This document shows, piece by piece, positions 1 through 9,950 of a stretch of DNA of 64,000 nucleotides; position 1 is the first letter of the stretch; each line of letters starts with the position of its first letter. The translations under genes and the position numbers were made by a program. Origin of the DNA: Zea mays (Eukaryota > Streptophyta > Magnoliopsida > Poales > Poaceae). Where the stretch lies: contig NC_050099.1 in assembly GCF_902167145.1 (NCBI RefSeq), forward strand, positions 241,564,588-241,628,587, given 5' to 3'. The notes under the pieces are model-generated. The model was not told the origin of the DNA, searched no databases, and worked only from the letters and a program-made list of their open reading frames with translations.

Positions 1-12
1 TACCGTATTGCC

Positions 13-2702
13 ATGCCCAGCAAACCCAGCCACCTAGACTTCGGAAAATCGACTGTTTCAAAGGTTGATCTCGCCAAGATGGTGAAAGCAGGTTTTTTCA
101 GTGAAGATCAGAAGAAGCTACTTCGCTTCGGGGGAGAAGAGACCACCCCGAAGCCAGAGAAGGACGAGGTTGTCATCTTCAAAAGCTTTTTAAAGGCTGG
201 GCTAAGATTCCCTGTTCACGAGATTGTTGCGGAGATATTGAAGAGGTTTGGCATCTACCTTCACCAGTTAACTCCTAACGCTATCGTTAGGCTTAGCGTT
301 TATATTTGGGCCCTCCGAAGCCAAGCAGTGGAGCCTTTTGCTGACAGTTTCTGTCGAGTTCATGAATTGCATTATCAAACAAAGGCCAGAAAAGATGGGC
401 TTCATGAAAACTTCGGTTGCTACAATTTTGCCTACCGGAAAACCGCAAAGTTTCCTGTAATCAGCTACCGAAGCAAATGGCCGGCAGGCTGGAAATCAGA
501 ATGGTTCTATGTCAAGGTTGATGAGGACAAGGAGAAGCTTGTGCAAAGTCCACTCGAGCTAACTTTCGGAGAAACCCGACCCCACTGCAACATGACACCA
601 GAGGGTCAAACTCAACGGGCAATGGATGAATTCAGAATCATTGCAGAGCATATTGGTACCAGGGATCTGGTTCAAGAATTCTTAGCATTCAAAGTCTTCC
701 CTACTCTGAAAAAATGGGAAATGCCAAAGTTAAAGGGGGAGAAGAAGGAAGGGGATCTTGTCCGGCTTCCTTACCACTTCAAATTCAAGAAATATTTTAA
801 GAAGCCCTGCCAAGAGTGGCTGGATACAGTTGAGGTGATGTCTAATGAAATTCTTGGAAATTATTCGAAAAAAGAAGATCAACTGATGACAGCAGCCTTC
901 GGCACCCGTCCGAAGCGAAGGCTGAACCGAGTGCTTGATGCACTGGGTTTCGAATATCCTGATTATGCGCAGCTGAACAAGGGTGCTGAGGGCCAGAGAA
1001 GAAAAAGAGCGGCCGAAGCTTTAAACAAGGATGAAGAACAACCACCAAAAAAGAAGAAAATTGTCAAGAGAAAAATATCAACTCCAAAGCGAAAACTATC
1101 CGAAGAAGAGGGGACCCCCACACCACCTTCTACTAGCGACGTGGAGGAAATTCTAAAGGTAATGACTGAACCCATGCCCACGAAGCTAAGTCCATTAGGG
1201 CCTCGACTGACGAAGCTTTTTCAAAAGGTGGCGGAGCCGGAAAAAACGAAGATAGCCAAAGCGAAAAGGCAAAGAATTATTGCCGTAACAGAAGTTATTG
1301 ACAAGACGCCACCGAGGGCGTCAATTCAGAAAACACCAGCTGTTGAGGGCACAGAAAATGTCGAAGTCGCACCTTCGGAGGTCGCGGCTACCGAAGCCGC
1401 TACAGCCGAAGATGCAAACTTAGAATCTACTATTGAAGACATCAACAAAATTTTAACAGACATGGCTGCAGAAGAAGCTGCCACCACTGCTGAAGAAACC
1501 ATGGCCACAGTGCCTGGGAAAGGGAAAGAAATAGCCGAAGACACTTCGGACGACGAAGCCTACTCATTTCAAAATTTAGTCGGGCAAAAACTGTCGAAGG
1601 CCGAAAAAGAAGAGCTTAAGGAATACGCCAAATCTTGCGGATACAAGCCAGGAGCTCTTCTATTTGGAGGCATTGATGATGAAAAACTGGGCTGCATCCA
1701 GGACTCAGCTGGGGCTAAGGTCATCGGTACTCTATCAAAGAGTATCGGTTTTCCGAAACTAGAGACAGACATCAGCCGCTACCGACGACAACATATCGTC
1801 GGCAGCTTATTTTATTCAAATTTCAAGGTAAACATCCTTCTCTCTAACTTCTATTGTTTTTTAATAATGGCAATATTCTTTAACGAAGGTTGTTTATTTG
1901 CAGAGCATGCTTCTAAGCAAAGCTTTGAGGATGCAGCAAGATCTAGAAGATAAGAAGCACGAAGCTATAATTGAAAATTTAGAGAGCAAGATAAAAGAAC
2001 AATCAGCTATTATTGAAAAGAAAGACTTCGAACTTCAATCAACCGAAGGCTTGCTGGCAGAGACTGAAGCCAAAGTAGCAGAATTGAATTCGAAGCTTCT
2101 CTGCCAATCAAAACAATTTGAACAAGAGAAGCTAGAACTTGATTCGAAACTTGAAGCCGAAGTCCAAGCCAACTCAAATTTGAAGAAATCATTAACAAGC
2201 CTTCAGGATAAATGTTTGAATTTTAGCAACAATTGTATCCAACAACTAAAGAAGATCTTTTACTCAGTTGGAGCCAGCAGCGGGAAATTTACCCCTTCGG
2301 ATGAAGATTTACCAAAAGCCTTCGATCATATCGAAGCTGAAATTGAAGAACTTGACGAAGTTATAGCTGGGCACGGTGACTTCTGTGCCTGGGTAGCTTC
2401 TCGGGGTACTACTGCAGCATTCCTGAAGGCTGGCTGCGAGCATGGAAAGATTGTCAACAGGCCCAACTTCGCCCTGTCTCCATCAATTCTCGACGACATT
2501 CCTGACCTCGCCCGGAGCATCTCAAATAGATTCATAAAAATGATATGGACAAAAGGCGGGCGAGAGAAGGCTGGGGACGAAGCTCGAAGTCATCTTGAAC
2601 CAGTAAGAAATCATACTTTGTACTTACCTTCTCCTTCACACTTGATTTTTACTCGGGATACCTTGATTCATGTAGGATGACGAAGCTGAAGGTGATACTT
2701 AA
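13..2702 (+). CDS. Antisense ORF (aORF) of Tat gypsy element, 'putative gypsy type transposon' domain, two introns
   Basis: I propose exons 13-1827, 1904-2602 and 2676-2702. Introns are 76 nt (GTAAAC...TTTGCAG) and 73 nt (GTAAGA...ATGTAG), all junctions in phase 0, giving about 846 residues. Without splicing the frame runs into a stop near 1953. Residues about 50-280 resemble the plant 'putative gypsy type transposon' domain (Transposase_28 family). A basic linker near residues 325-360, rich in Lys-Lys-Arg, looks like a nuclear localisation signal; an acidic Ala/Glu-rich stretch and a long heptad-like coiled coil (about 605-700) follow. Such aORFs are known in Tat elements, but their function is not. 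It is convergent with pol. The ATG at 13 is the first available, but more coding sequence could precede the window. Confidence 0.75.
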
Positions 2703-2930
2703 AGGATATGCCGCCGAAGCAGAAACCTGACGAAGATTAATAGGAGTAGACTAGAAAAAACTCAGGAGAATTTGTAACAACTTTTTGTAAATACAATTAA
2801 TCTATTCTCAAGGAACTTTGTTCATACCTTGTAATATATTCTTACCCTTTTATTGAGACGCTTTGATGTGGACGAAATCAGTATTTTGAGCCGAAGGCGA
2901 AAAAACACCTTCCCTTCTTTTCGTACACAA

Positions 2931-3080
2931 CGAAGCATAAAAGACCATTTCTTCTTTTTGCCAAAGCTTTTCTTTTTTGTACATGACGAAACATAAAAGA
3001 CCGCTTCTTCCTCTTGCCGAAGCTTTTTCTTTTTTGTACATAACGGAACATAAAAGACCACTTCTTCCTTTTGCCGAAGC
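2931..3080. repeat. Tandem repeat, 56-57 bp unit, about 2.7 copies
   Basis: Units start at 2931, 2987 and 3044 with cgaagcataaaagacc-like sequence followed by a pyrimidine-rich stretch (cttctt, cttttttgtac). The copies differ by a few substitutions. The block sits just 3' of the antisense gene. It is unrelated in sequence to the 60-bp block that follows it. Confidence 0.8.
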
Positions 3081-3212
3081 AACCACTTAGGAACACAAAT
3101 GCTATGAATGAATGCTTATGAATGCAAATGCTATGATGTAATGTGCGAATGAATGTCCAAAGCATATAACCGAAGCCACACTCAACCATTATTTCCTTGG
3201 AATCAACCACAC

Positions 3213-3580
3213 ATCAGCTCTGCATTCCCTTAGGAACGACTTTGGAGCTTCCTCGTCTTTTACTTAGACGGTATAAACTCTGCATTCCCTTAGGAACGTC
3301 TTTGGAGTTTCTTCGCCTTTTACTTAGGCGGTATAAGCTCTGCATTCCCTTAGGAACGTCTTTGGAGCTTCTTCGTCTTTTACTTAGACGGTATAAACTC
3401 TGCATTCCCTTAGGAACGTCTTTGGAGTTTCTTCGCCTTTTACTTAGGCGGTATAAGCTCTGCATTCCCTTAGGAACGTCTTTGGAGCTTCTTCGTCTTT
3501 TACTTAGACGGTACCAGCGTTGACTTTTCGCTGAGAGCTCTGCATCCCCTTAGGGACGTCTTTGGAGCTTCTTCTCTTTT
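3213..3580. repeat. 60-bp tandem repeat with alternating 120-bp higher-order pattern and hairpin stems
   Basis: Exact 60-bp periodicity runs from about 3216 to 3512, with a diverged last unit to about 3580. Two unit types alternate. Type A has cgtc...gacg (3254-3257 with 3267-3270) and type B has cgcc...ggcg (3314-3317 with 3327-3330) around the same loop ttttactta. A second inverted repeat spans neighbouring units: AAACTC pairs with GAGTTT, alternating with AAGCTC and GAGCTT. An inner stem TTCC/GGAA becomes TCCC/GGGA in the last unit. Each change on one arm is matched on the other. Confidence 0.9.
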
Positions 3581-3772
3581 TTCTTTTTCAGTTTCTGCAC
3601 TCGATGGTGCGTTCTCAGCTGTTACATTTACATTTTTTGGGGGATTTTGCTCTTATAAGACTAAAAAAGGAAATTACACATGATGGCCCCATTAAAAACC
3701 TTTCTCCCCCTTCGGAAAGGAAAAGGGTGCCATGAAAAAGAAAAGAAAAAACATAAAAAAAATTACATCATG

Positions 3773-6700
3773 TTATACATAGTATCGCCGAAGCTCATCC
3801 GCATTCCAAGACCTTGGAATTTCGTTGCCATCCATGTCCTTCAATCTGTACGATCCAGGCCTTGACGAAGATACTACTAAGAATGGTCCTTCCCATTTCA
3901 ACTGTAGCTTACCCACTGTATCTGGGTTAGCCACTCTCCGAAGCACCAAGTGTCCCGGCTCAATATTTTTTAGCCGGACTTTTCTATCTCGCCATTTAAC
4001 TGTTTCAGCCTGATATTTATTGATATTCTCCACGGCCTGAAGCCTGATCCCTTCTAAAGCATCCTTTTCCACAAGGCAAGCATCTTCGGGACCTGATTCT
4101 GCCGAAGCTACTACTCTTATTGATCCAGCTTTTGCTTCCTCCGGAGTTATTGCTTCGTCACCGAATAATAATTTGAATGGGGTAAAGCCTGTAGACCTTG
4201 ATGTTGTTGTATTGTGGCTCCACACCACTTTGATTAACTGATCTGGCCACTTTCCCCTGGGTTGATTGAAGATTAACTTCATTATTCCTGTCATTATAAT
4301 GCCGTTGGCCCTTTCAACGAGCCCATTTGACTCCGGATGCCTGACTGATGCAAAATGGATCTTCGTTCCAATTTGATCACAGAAATTTCTGAAAGCTTCG
4401 GAGTCAAACTGCGTTCCATTATCTACAGTGATTGCCTTCGGTACCCCGAAGCGACAGACAATATTCTGCCAGAAAAACTTTTGGACAGTGGCCGAAGTTA
4501 TTGTGGCCAATGGCTTCGCCTCAATCCACTTGGAAAAATACTCCACAGCCACTATAACATATTTTAGATTCCCTTGAGCCGGTGGTAATGGACCCAACAA
4601 GTCAAGGCCCCACCTTTGCAATGGCCAGATGGGTTGTATCAGCTGTGTCAAAGACGAAGGTTGTTTTTGATCTCTTGCACATTTCTGACAACCTTCGCAC
4701 TTTTGCACTAACTCCGCCGCATCCGAAGCTGCCTTCGGCCAATAAAACCCTTGGCGGAAGACTTTCCCAAGTAATGGCCTGGATCCGATGTGGGATCCAC
4801 ACAGGCCTGCATGTATCTCTTTCATCAACTCTATACCTTCGGCTCTAGATAAGCACTTGAGCAGCGGAGCGCAAACTCCATGTTTGTATAATTCCCCTTC
4901 TATCATGACATACGGACGAGCTCTTGCCTCTATTCTTTTATTGTAAGCTTCGTCATCTGAAAGGAACTTACCCTGAAGGTAAGAGATTATTTCAGTTCTC
5001 CAATCTTCGCTGTAAACAGGAGATATGTTGAGGACTGCTCTTTCAAGGAGCTCCACTGAAGGTGCCTTTATTGTTTCGAAGAACACATCCGAAGGTAACG
5101 GCAGCCCCTGTGCCGCAGACTTAGCTAGCAAATCAGCATGCTCATTTTGTCCTCGAGGAATATTCTTGACAGAGAATCCTTCGAAGGATGCTTCGATCCT
5201 TCGGACCGTATCTAGATATTTTTCAAGCTTCGGATCTTTAGCCTTGCAACTTTTGTCAACATGACCCGAAACCACCTGGGAATCAGTTTTAAGAATTGCC
5301 CTTCTGATTCCCATTGCCTTTAATTTCCGAAGGCCCAGAAGCAGGGCTTCGTACTCAGCAATATTGTTCGTGCAGCTGAAATCAAGTCTTGCTGCATAAC
5401 AAGTTTTGACCTTGGATGGTGAAACCAACACAGCAGCTGCACCTGCTCCGAAGATTCCCCAAGAGCCATCACAAAACACTGTCCACACTTCGGCATCTTT
5501 ATTTGCTTCTTCATCCTGAGCCCCTGGCGTCCAGTCGGCAATGAAATCTGCCAATGCTTGAGACTGGATCGAAGATCTATGCACATAATCAATGTAAAAT
5601 TCGTTGAGCTCTGCAGCCCATTTCCCAATCCGTCCAGTAGCTTCTCTATTTCTCATTATATCCTTCAACGGCTGCGAAGAAGGAACAATGATATTGTATG
5701 CCTGAAAATAATGCCGAAGCTTCCTGGATGCCATTAAAACGGCATATAATACCTTCTCCAGCTCTGTATAATTTTTCTTTGAGACACTAAGGACCTCAGA
5801 TACAAAATACACTGGAACTTGCTTCTTGAGCTGGCCATAAAGCTTCTCCTGGACAAGCGCCACACTTACTGCTGAGTGCGAAGCTGCCACATATAACAAC
5901 AGAGGAGCCCCTGGCGTTGGCGGAGTTAATGTTGTGAGATCTATCAAGTATTGCTTCAACTCTTCGAAGGCTTTTTGTTGACTTGGGCCCCATTGAAAGA
6001 CTTCGGCTGACTTCAGCACCTCGAAAAATGGTAAGTTTCTTTCTGCTGATCTGGATATAAATCTGTTGAGAGATGCCAGCCTTCCTGTCAATCTTTGGGC
6101 CCCTTTTCTTGTAGTTGGTGGCTCCATTCGAAGTATAGCTTCGATTTTATTTGGATTAGCTTCGATTCCCTTTGTTGAAACCAAGCATCCAAGAAATTTA
6201 CCCTTCTTTACTCCGAAGACACATTTCTCTGGATTCAGCTTCAAACCAGCTTGTCTGAAGCTGGCGAAGGTCTCCTGCAGATCAACAATATGATTTTCCT
6301 GCTTCGTGCTTTTGACGATAATGTCATCAACATAGGTCAACACATTTCTGCCTATTCGAGACTGAAGAACCTTCGCAGTCATTCTGCTGAAACTTCCTCC
6401 AGCGTTTTTGAGCCCCTCAGGCATCCGAAGATAGCAATACGTGCCACTTGGAGTTATGAAGCTAGTTTTCGGCTCATCTTCCTTTTTCATCCAGATTTGA
6501 TGATATCCTGAGTAACAGTCCAAGAGACTCATGAGCTCTGAAGAAGCTGCTGCATCGACTAGAGAGTCTATCCTTGGCAACGGGAATTCGTCCTTCGGAC
6601 AAGCCTTGTTGAGATCTGTGAAATCGATACACATTCTCCACTTGCCATTGGCCTTCTTCACCATAACAGTGTTAGCTAGCCACTCTGGATACTTCACTTC

Positions 6701-7726
6701 TCTGATAACTCCTGCACTGAGGAGTCTTTTTACTTCATTGCGAGCCCCTTCGGCCTTGTCATCAGACATTTTCCGAAGCCTCTGCTTTCGGGGTCTGAAG
6801 GATGGGTCAACATTGAGCGAATGTTCAATAACATCCCGATTTACTCCACAGAGATCATTAGCCGACCATGCAAAAACATCTTTGTTGTTGAATAAAAACC
6901 TTATCAAGGTTTTCTCCTGGTCTTCAGATAATTGCGAGCCCAACAGCACCTTCTGCTCTGCTATGTCCTCACACAATAGCATGGGCTTCGGCTGATCTGC
7001 TGAAGCTGCCTTCTCCCTTCTGAATTTGTACTGTTCACAAGCTTCAGTTCCATCTATATTATGGATTGCCTTGGAGTCGGTCCAGCTTCCTTCGGCCCTT
7101 CTAGCAGCTTCCTGGCTTCCATGGATAGCAATAGGCCCTTGGTCCGAAGGTATCTTCATGCAAAGATAGGCAGGATGAAGGATTGCTTCGAAGGCATTAA
7201 GAGTACCACGACCAATAATTGCATTGTAAGGATATTCCATGTCAACAATGTCAAACACAACTTGCTCAGTTCTAGTGTTGTTGATGAATCCGAAGGTTAC
7301 TGACATGGTGATCTTGCCCAGTGCTACAATCTGTCTTCCTCCGAAGCCACAAAGAGGATGTGTAGCATCATGAATCTTATCTTCTGGCTCTTGCATTTGT
7401 CTGAAGGCTTTAGCAAATATGATGTCAGCTGCACTGCCTGTATCGACCAAGACATTGTGAACCAGAAATCCTTTGATAACACAAGAGATAACCATGGCAT
7501 CGTTGTGTGGGTAATCTTTGAGCTGAAGGTCCTCTTGAGAGAAGGTAATAGGAATGTGAGACCATCTTGATTTGATGAAGGGTCCTTGCACCCCAACATG
7601 CTGTACTCTTCTCTGCGCTTCCTTCTTCTGCTTCTTGTTAGCTGGCTCTGAGGACGAGCCACCTGTGATCGGGAGCACCAGCTTCGGGTCCGAAGCAACT
7701 CCAGCTTGATTGTTGAACGAAGCCAT
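3773..7726 (-). CDS. Tat gypsy pol polyprotein: protease, RT, RNase H, second RNase H, integrase
   Basis: One open frame of 1317 residues. Aspartic protease motif DTGSAADIIF starts at residue 95. Reverse transcriptase has YVDDIIVKS near residue 465 and the QRLTGRLASLNRFISRSAE connection. A Ty3-type RNase H follows, and then a second RNase H (WTVFCDGSW, NIAEYEALLLGL, TDSQVV) typical of the archaeal-like aRH of Tat elements. Integrase has an H-H-C-C zinc motif ending CEGCQKC and the catalytic acids in WGLDLLGP, TVDNGTQF and ESNGLVERANG; there is no chromodomain. The first ~60 residues look like the gag-protease linker. Pol begins only 44 bp after the LTR, so gag is missing, by internal deletion or as a feature of the subfamily. 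The frame has no stops, so loss of gag is probably recent or gag is supplied in trans. Confidence 0.93.
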   Translation of the reverse strand: MASFNNQAGVASDPKLVLPITGGSSSEPANKKQKKEAQRRVQHVGVQGPFIKSRWSHIPITFSQEDLQLKDYPHNDAMVISCVIKGFLVHNVLVDTGSAADIIFAKAFRQMQEPEDKIHDATHPLCGFGGRQIVALGKITMSVTFGFINNTRTEQVVFDIVDMEYPYNAIIGRGTLNAFEAILHPAYLCMKIPSDQGPIAIHGSQEAARRAEGSWTDSKAIHNIDGTEACEQYKFRREKAASADQPKPMLLCEDIAEQKVLLGSQLSEDQEKTLIRFLFNNKDVFAWSANDLCGVNRDVIEHSLNVDPSFRPRKQRLRKMSDDKAEGARNEVKRLLSAGVIREVKYPEWLANTVMVKKANGKWRMCIDFTDLNKACPKDEFPLPRIDSLVDAAASSELMSLLDCYSGYHQIWMKKEDEPKTSFITPSGTYCYLRMPEGLKNAGGSFSRMTAKVLQSRIGRNVLTYVDDIIVKSTKQENHIVDLQETFASFRQAGLKLNPEKCVFGVKKGKFLGCLVSTKGIEANPNKIEAILRMEPPTTRKGAQRLTGRLASLNRFISRSAERNLPFFEVLKSAEVFQWGPSQQKAFEELKQYLIDLTTLTPPTPGAPLLLYVAASHSAVSVALVQEKLYGQLKKQVPVYFVSEVLSVSKKNYTELEKVLYAVLMASRKLRHYFQAYNIIVPSSQPLKDIMRNREATGRIGKWAAELNEFYIDYVHRSSIQSQALADFIADWTPGAQDEEANKDAEVWTVFCDGSWGIFGAGAAAVLVSPSKVKTCYAARLDFSCTNNIAEYEALLLGLRKLKAMGIRRAILKTDSQVVSGHVDKSCKAKDPKLEKYLDTVRRIEASFEGFSVKNIPRGQNEHADLLAKSAAQGLPLPSDVFFETIKAPSVELLERAVLNISPVYSEDWRTEIISYLQGKFLSDDEAYNKRIEARARPYVMIEGELYKHGVCAPLLKCLSRAEGIELMKEIHAGLCGSHIGSRPLLGKVFRQGFYWPKAASDAAELVQKCEGCQKCARDQKQPSSLTQLIQPIWPLQRWGLDLLGPLPPAQGNLKYVIVAVEYFSKWIEAKPLATITSATVQKFFWQNIVCRFGVPKAITVDNGTQFDSEAFRNFCDQIGTKIHFASVRHPESNGLVERANGIIMTGIMKLIFNQPRGKWPDQLIKVVWSHNTTTSRSTGFTPFKLLFGDEAITPEEAKAGSIRVVASAESGPEDACLVEKDALEGIRLQAVENINKYQAETVKWRDRKVRLKNIEPGHLVLRRVANPDTVGKLQLKWEGPFLVVSSSRPGSYRLKDMDGNEIPRSWNADELRRYYV

Positions 7727-7751
7727 CAGCTCAGAAAAGTGGAAGTGAGTT

Positions 7752-7769
7752 CACCGGAGGTGGGCGCCA
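7752..7769 (-). promoter_or_regulatory. Primer binding site of gypsy element
   Basis: On the minus strand the LTR end ...CCCCAACA is followed after one base by TGGCGCCCACC, a usual start of plant gypsy primer binding sites complementary to a tRNA 3' end. The priming tRNA was not determined. Confidence 0.75.
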
Positions 7770-7770
7770 A

Positions 7771-8357
7771 TGTTGGGGACTTGTTCTCAAATGCTATGAA
7801 TTAAGAACAAGGCAACATAGAATGTTAAATGATACTGTCCTTCGTCCGCGAAGCATTATACCTTTGAGGATAATGGATCTTAGACGAAGGTTGATAAGCG
7901 TCTTATTACGAAGTTGAACCTTCGTAATAAATTTTCAATAAACGTTGTAGAATAATGCAAAGTAAAAGGTAAGAATGAATAAATGATCCACAGATGCATT
8001 ATATAATATTCACTTAATATATTGAATCATAAAATACAATGATACCTATGCCTTGACAAAGGTTGTATTCCGAGAAATGCGATTGCAAAAATGTCAGAAA
8101 AAGCGTGAACAGTAACGGAATACTGTTCACTATTTATAGGCACAGGACGCAGCCTGTGAGGAATTACAAGTATGCCCCTTATAAGAACTTACAACGTTGA
8201 CTCAGACCTTTATGGACTAAAAGGTCATTCTATCTTTAAGTCGGTTTGTAATGCCGAAGCTCTGCGAAAAGGCACCTTCGGCTATCTTGTGCGAACAGCT
8301 TCATCCGAGGATCACTTCTTTCTATAAGACCTTCGGCGACGAAGCATAGACCCAACA
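7771..8357 (-). repeat. 5' LTR of Tat gypsy element
   Basis: 587 bp with TG...CA ends and a 7-base terminal inverted repeat (TGTTGGG...CCCAACA). It directly abuts the primer binding site. Reading minus-strand-wise, a TATA box (CCTATAAATA) lies at 8131-8140. Frequent cttcg/cgaag motifs occur throughout, as in the element interior. The LTR at 52150-52815 is a diverged relative. Confidence 0.9.
8130..8140 (-). promoter_or_regulatory. TATA box in gypsy LTR
   Basis: The minus strand reads GCCTATAAATAG. The same sequence read on + (CTATTTATAGG) is also TATA-like, so the LTR could in principle fire both ways. The matching site in the related LTR is near 52509-52519. Confidence 0.55.
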
Positions 8358-9153
8358 TGCAGGTTTGTGATGTTTTTTCTCTAAGACCCACATTAGTTAT
8401 TTTTTGAGGACAAACTATTAATTAAATGAGATCGATGACTAATCAAATATAAACAACATACCATAATGTAGCATGTACATTATATTTAAATGATATGATT
8501 AGGCGAACAATATTTTAGTTTCACGGGCATGTTTACTACTCTTTTTAAAGGATTGCATTCCTAGAGATGACAACTATAACGAGAGACGTTTTTTACGAAG
8601 TAACATGTTGAGGGATGCCTTAACTACAGGGAAATAGGTGGTAACTAAAATCAAAGAAGAAAATTACTAGAGGTCATATGAGAAATCCTTTTTAAAGAAT
8701 TATATTCGTAGAAGTCATATATGCAAGGAGAATCAAAATTAGTATATAGAAAAACTTTTAAAGAATTACGTTCCTAAAAGTCATACCTACAAGGAGAAAC
8801 AAAAAAAATAGTATATAGAAAATCTTTTAAAGAATTACGTTCATAGAAGTCATACCTACAAGGAGAAACAAAATTAGTATCTAAAATAAAAAGGTATATA
8901 TTCCTGAAGGCCATATTAGGAGAAAACCCTATCCTGGAGGTCATATAAAAAAACTACAACGGAGGCCATATATAGGGGAAAACTCTATCCTGAATGTCAT
9001 ATACGAAAAAAATACAAAATGTCTTGAAAAACTCTATCCAGAAGGTCATACATGAAGAAAAAAAATTACTTCATGGAAAAAACTATAGCCTGAAGGTCAT
9101 ATATGAGAAAAAAAAATACAGAATGGCTTGAAAAACTATGCAGACGGTATATG

Positions 9154-9160
9154 AAAAAAA
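9154..9160 (-). terminator. Pol III terminator of tRNA-Leu copy A
   Basis: A run of seven T on the minus strand begins 10 bases past the 3' end of the tRNA, as expected for RNA polymerase III termination. Confidence 0.7.
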
Positions 9161-9170
9161 CAAAATATTT

Positions 9171-9178
9171 TGATGAGA

Positions 9179-9211
<33 letters not shown>

Positions 9212-9251
9212 ACCTTAATCTGGCGCCTTAGACCAACTCGGCCATCTCATC
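9171..9251 (-). tRNA. tRNA-Leu (anticodon AAG), copy A
   Basis: 81 nt. The acceptor stem GATGAGA pairs with TCTCATC, discriminator base A. The anticodon arm is CCAGA-TTAAGGT-TCTGG, so the anticodon is AAG (Leu). The long class II variable arm (TCCGAAAGGGCG) and T arm GTGGG-TTCAAAT-CCCAC are intact. The gene has no intron and no encoded CCA. A poly-T terminator follows. A second copy at 11499-11579 differs by one compensated base pair in the acceptor stem. Confidence 0.95.
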
Positions 9252-9715
9252 GTGTTGGGTAAAACGTTCACGTACATTTATGTGTTTAAAGTCACGTCTC
9301 CTATTGTGCGAATGCATCGTTGTCCCTTTTCATCCTCCGGAACCGAGTTGGAGGTGGTAACGGGCCATTTAATTTAGTCTAGCAAATTTAAGGATCGAGT
9401 CAAGTTAGGACCGGATCATAAAACAATATAATTTTGAACTAACAAAATTAAGGGCCTTGTTAGTTTGTGAAGCAAGTATTAGGATCATGATCCATTACCG
9501 CCTGTCACACTATACCGTTCCTCAAAGCAAAGCTGCAAGAATAGAGTCCGCGTCGCTCACCTCACTCACAAGTCACCGGTCCATTCCGGTGCTCTGCCCC
9601 GTCTACATTGTAACGCGTAATGCCATCCGCTCCTCCAATCAAGACGAGAAAAAAAAAACCGTCTTCAATTTTCATAATCTATCTTGGTTCCGTTCCGGGA
9701 GCCCGTTGAACCACA

Positions 9716-9910
9716 TGCCGGCGTCCATCGGACCCGAAGAAGAAGATCCGGCCGGCGCACCGCAGCAGGGCTCCGTATCTGAAGGCGACCTGCGCACTCT
9801 CCAGGCGGAGGGCAGTCTCAGACCTGGCGGTTAATCTCGGCGCCGTGGCCCTCTCCACGCCCACGCCAGCGCGAGCAGAGCAGCCTGACGTCGCGGCGGC
9901 ACGAGTCGTC
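9716..9910 (+). pseudogene. Duplicated transit-peptide exon fragment of FKBP gene (copy A)
   Basis: This stretch matches the first recognised coding exon of the FKBP gene at 11880-12059, including the twin-arginine segment (LSRRRAVSD) and the AxA-type end, here changed to TPARAEQP. The splice donor seen in copy B is lost and no downstream FKBP exons follow before 10735. A stop lies upstream in the same frame. It is a truncated copy created by the segmental duplication, not a working gene. Confidence 0.75.
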
Positions 9911-9950
9911 GTTGTCGTCGCAGACATACAGATTTCTCCGGTGGCCACAC

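Larger units (their letters stand above)
2703..3772. other. Non-coding spacer between aORF and pol 3' ends
   Basis: This stretch separates the stop of the antisense gene from the stop of pol, so it is the shared 3' flank of two convergent transcripts. It holds two different tandem-repeat blocks (2931-3080 and 3213-3580). Short ORFs predicted here are only the repeats read in frame. Hypervariable, tandem-repeat-rich 3' regions are a known trait of Tat-lineage elements. Confidence 0.7.
1..8357 (-). mobile_element. Tat-lineage Ty3/gypsy LTR retrotransposon, truncated by window edge
   Basis: The element is read on the minus strand: 5' LTR (7771-8357), primer binding site, pol (7726-3773), tandem-repeat region, then an antisense gene (13-2702) transcribed toward pol. 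The 3' LTR must lie left of the window. Pol carries two RNase H modules between reverse transcriptase and integrase, and an extra antisense ORF follows pol; both are known hallmarks of the Tat lineage (Grande, Retand, RIRE2 and relatives). No gag lies between LTR and pol. Five bases right of the LTR (TGCAG, 8358-8362) should be the target-site duplication, but the partner cannot be seen. Related LTRs occur at 52150-52815 and 53288-53479. The exact maize family name is not certain. Confidence 0.9.
8363..9950. repeat. Upstream copy (A) of a tRNA-Leu / FKBP 5'-end segmental duplication
   Basis: It begins gtttgtgatgttttttctc directly after the gypsy insertion and matches the segment starting near 10735 over non-coding sequence, the tRNA gene (9171-9251) and the FKBP transit-peptide exon (to about 9945). 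The copies differ by many substitutions and indels, so the duplication is old. The stretch 8363-9170 otherwise contains AT-rich short repeats (gaaggtcatatatgaaaaa-like, about 25-60 bp apart) and no gene. Confidence 0.85.

Noticed and set aside
3197..3523. 108-codon + ORF and 83-codon minus ORF with 20-residue repeats
   Set aside because: They arise from the exact 60-bp DNA repeat being divisible by three; there is no start context or independent support, and both lie in a 3' flank.
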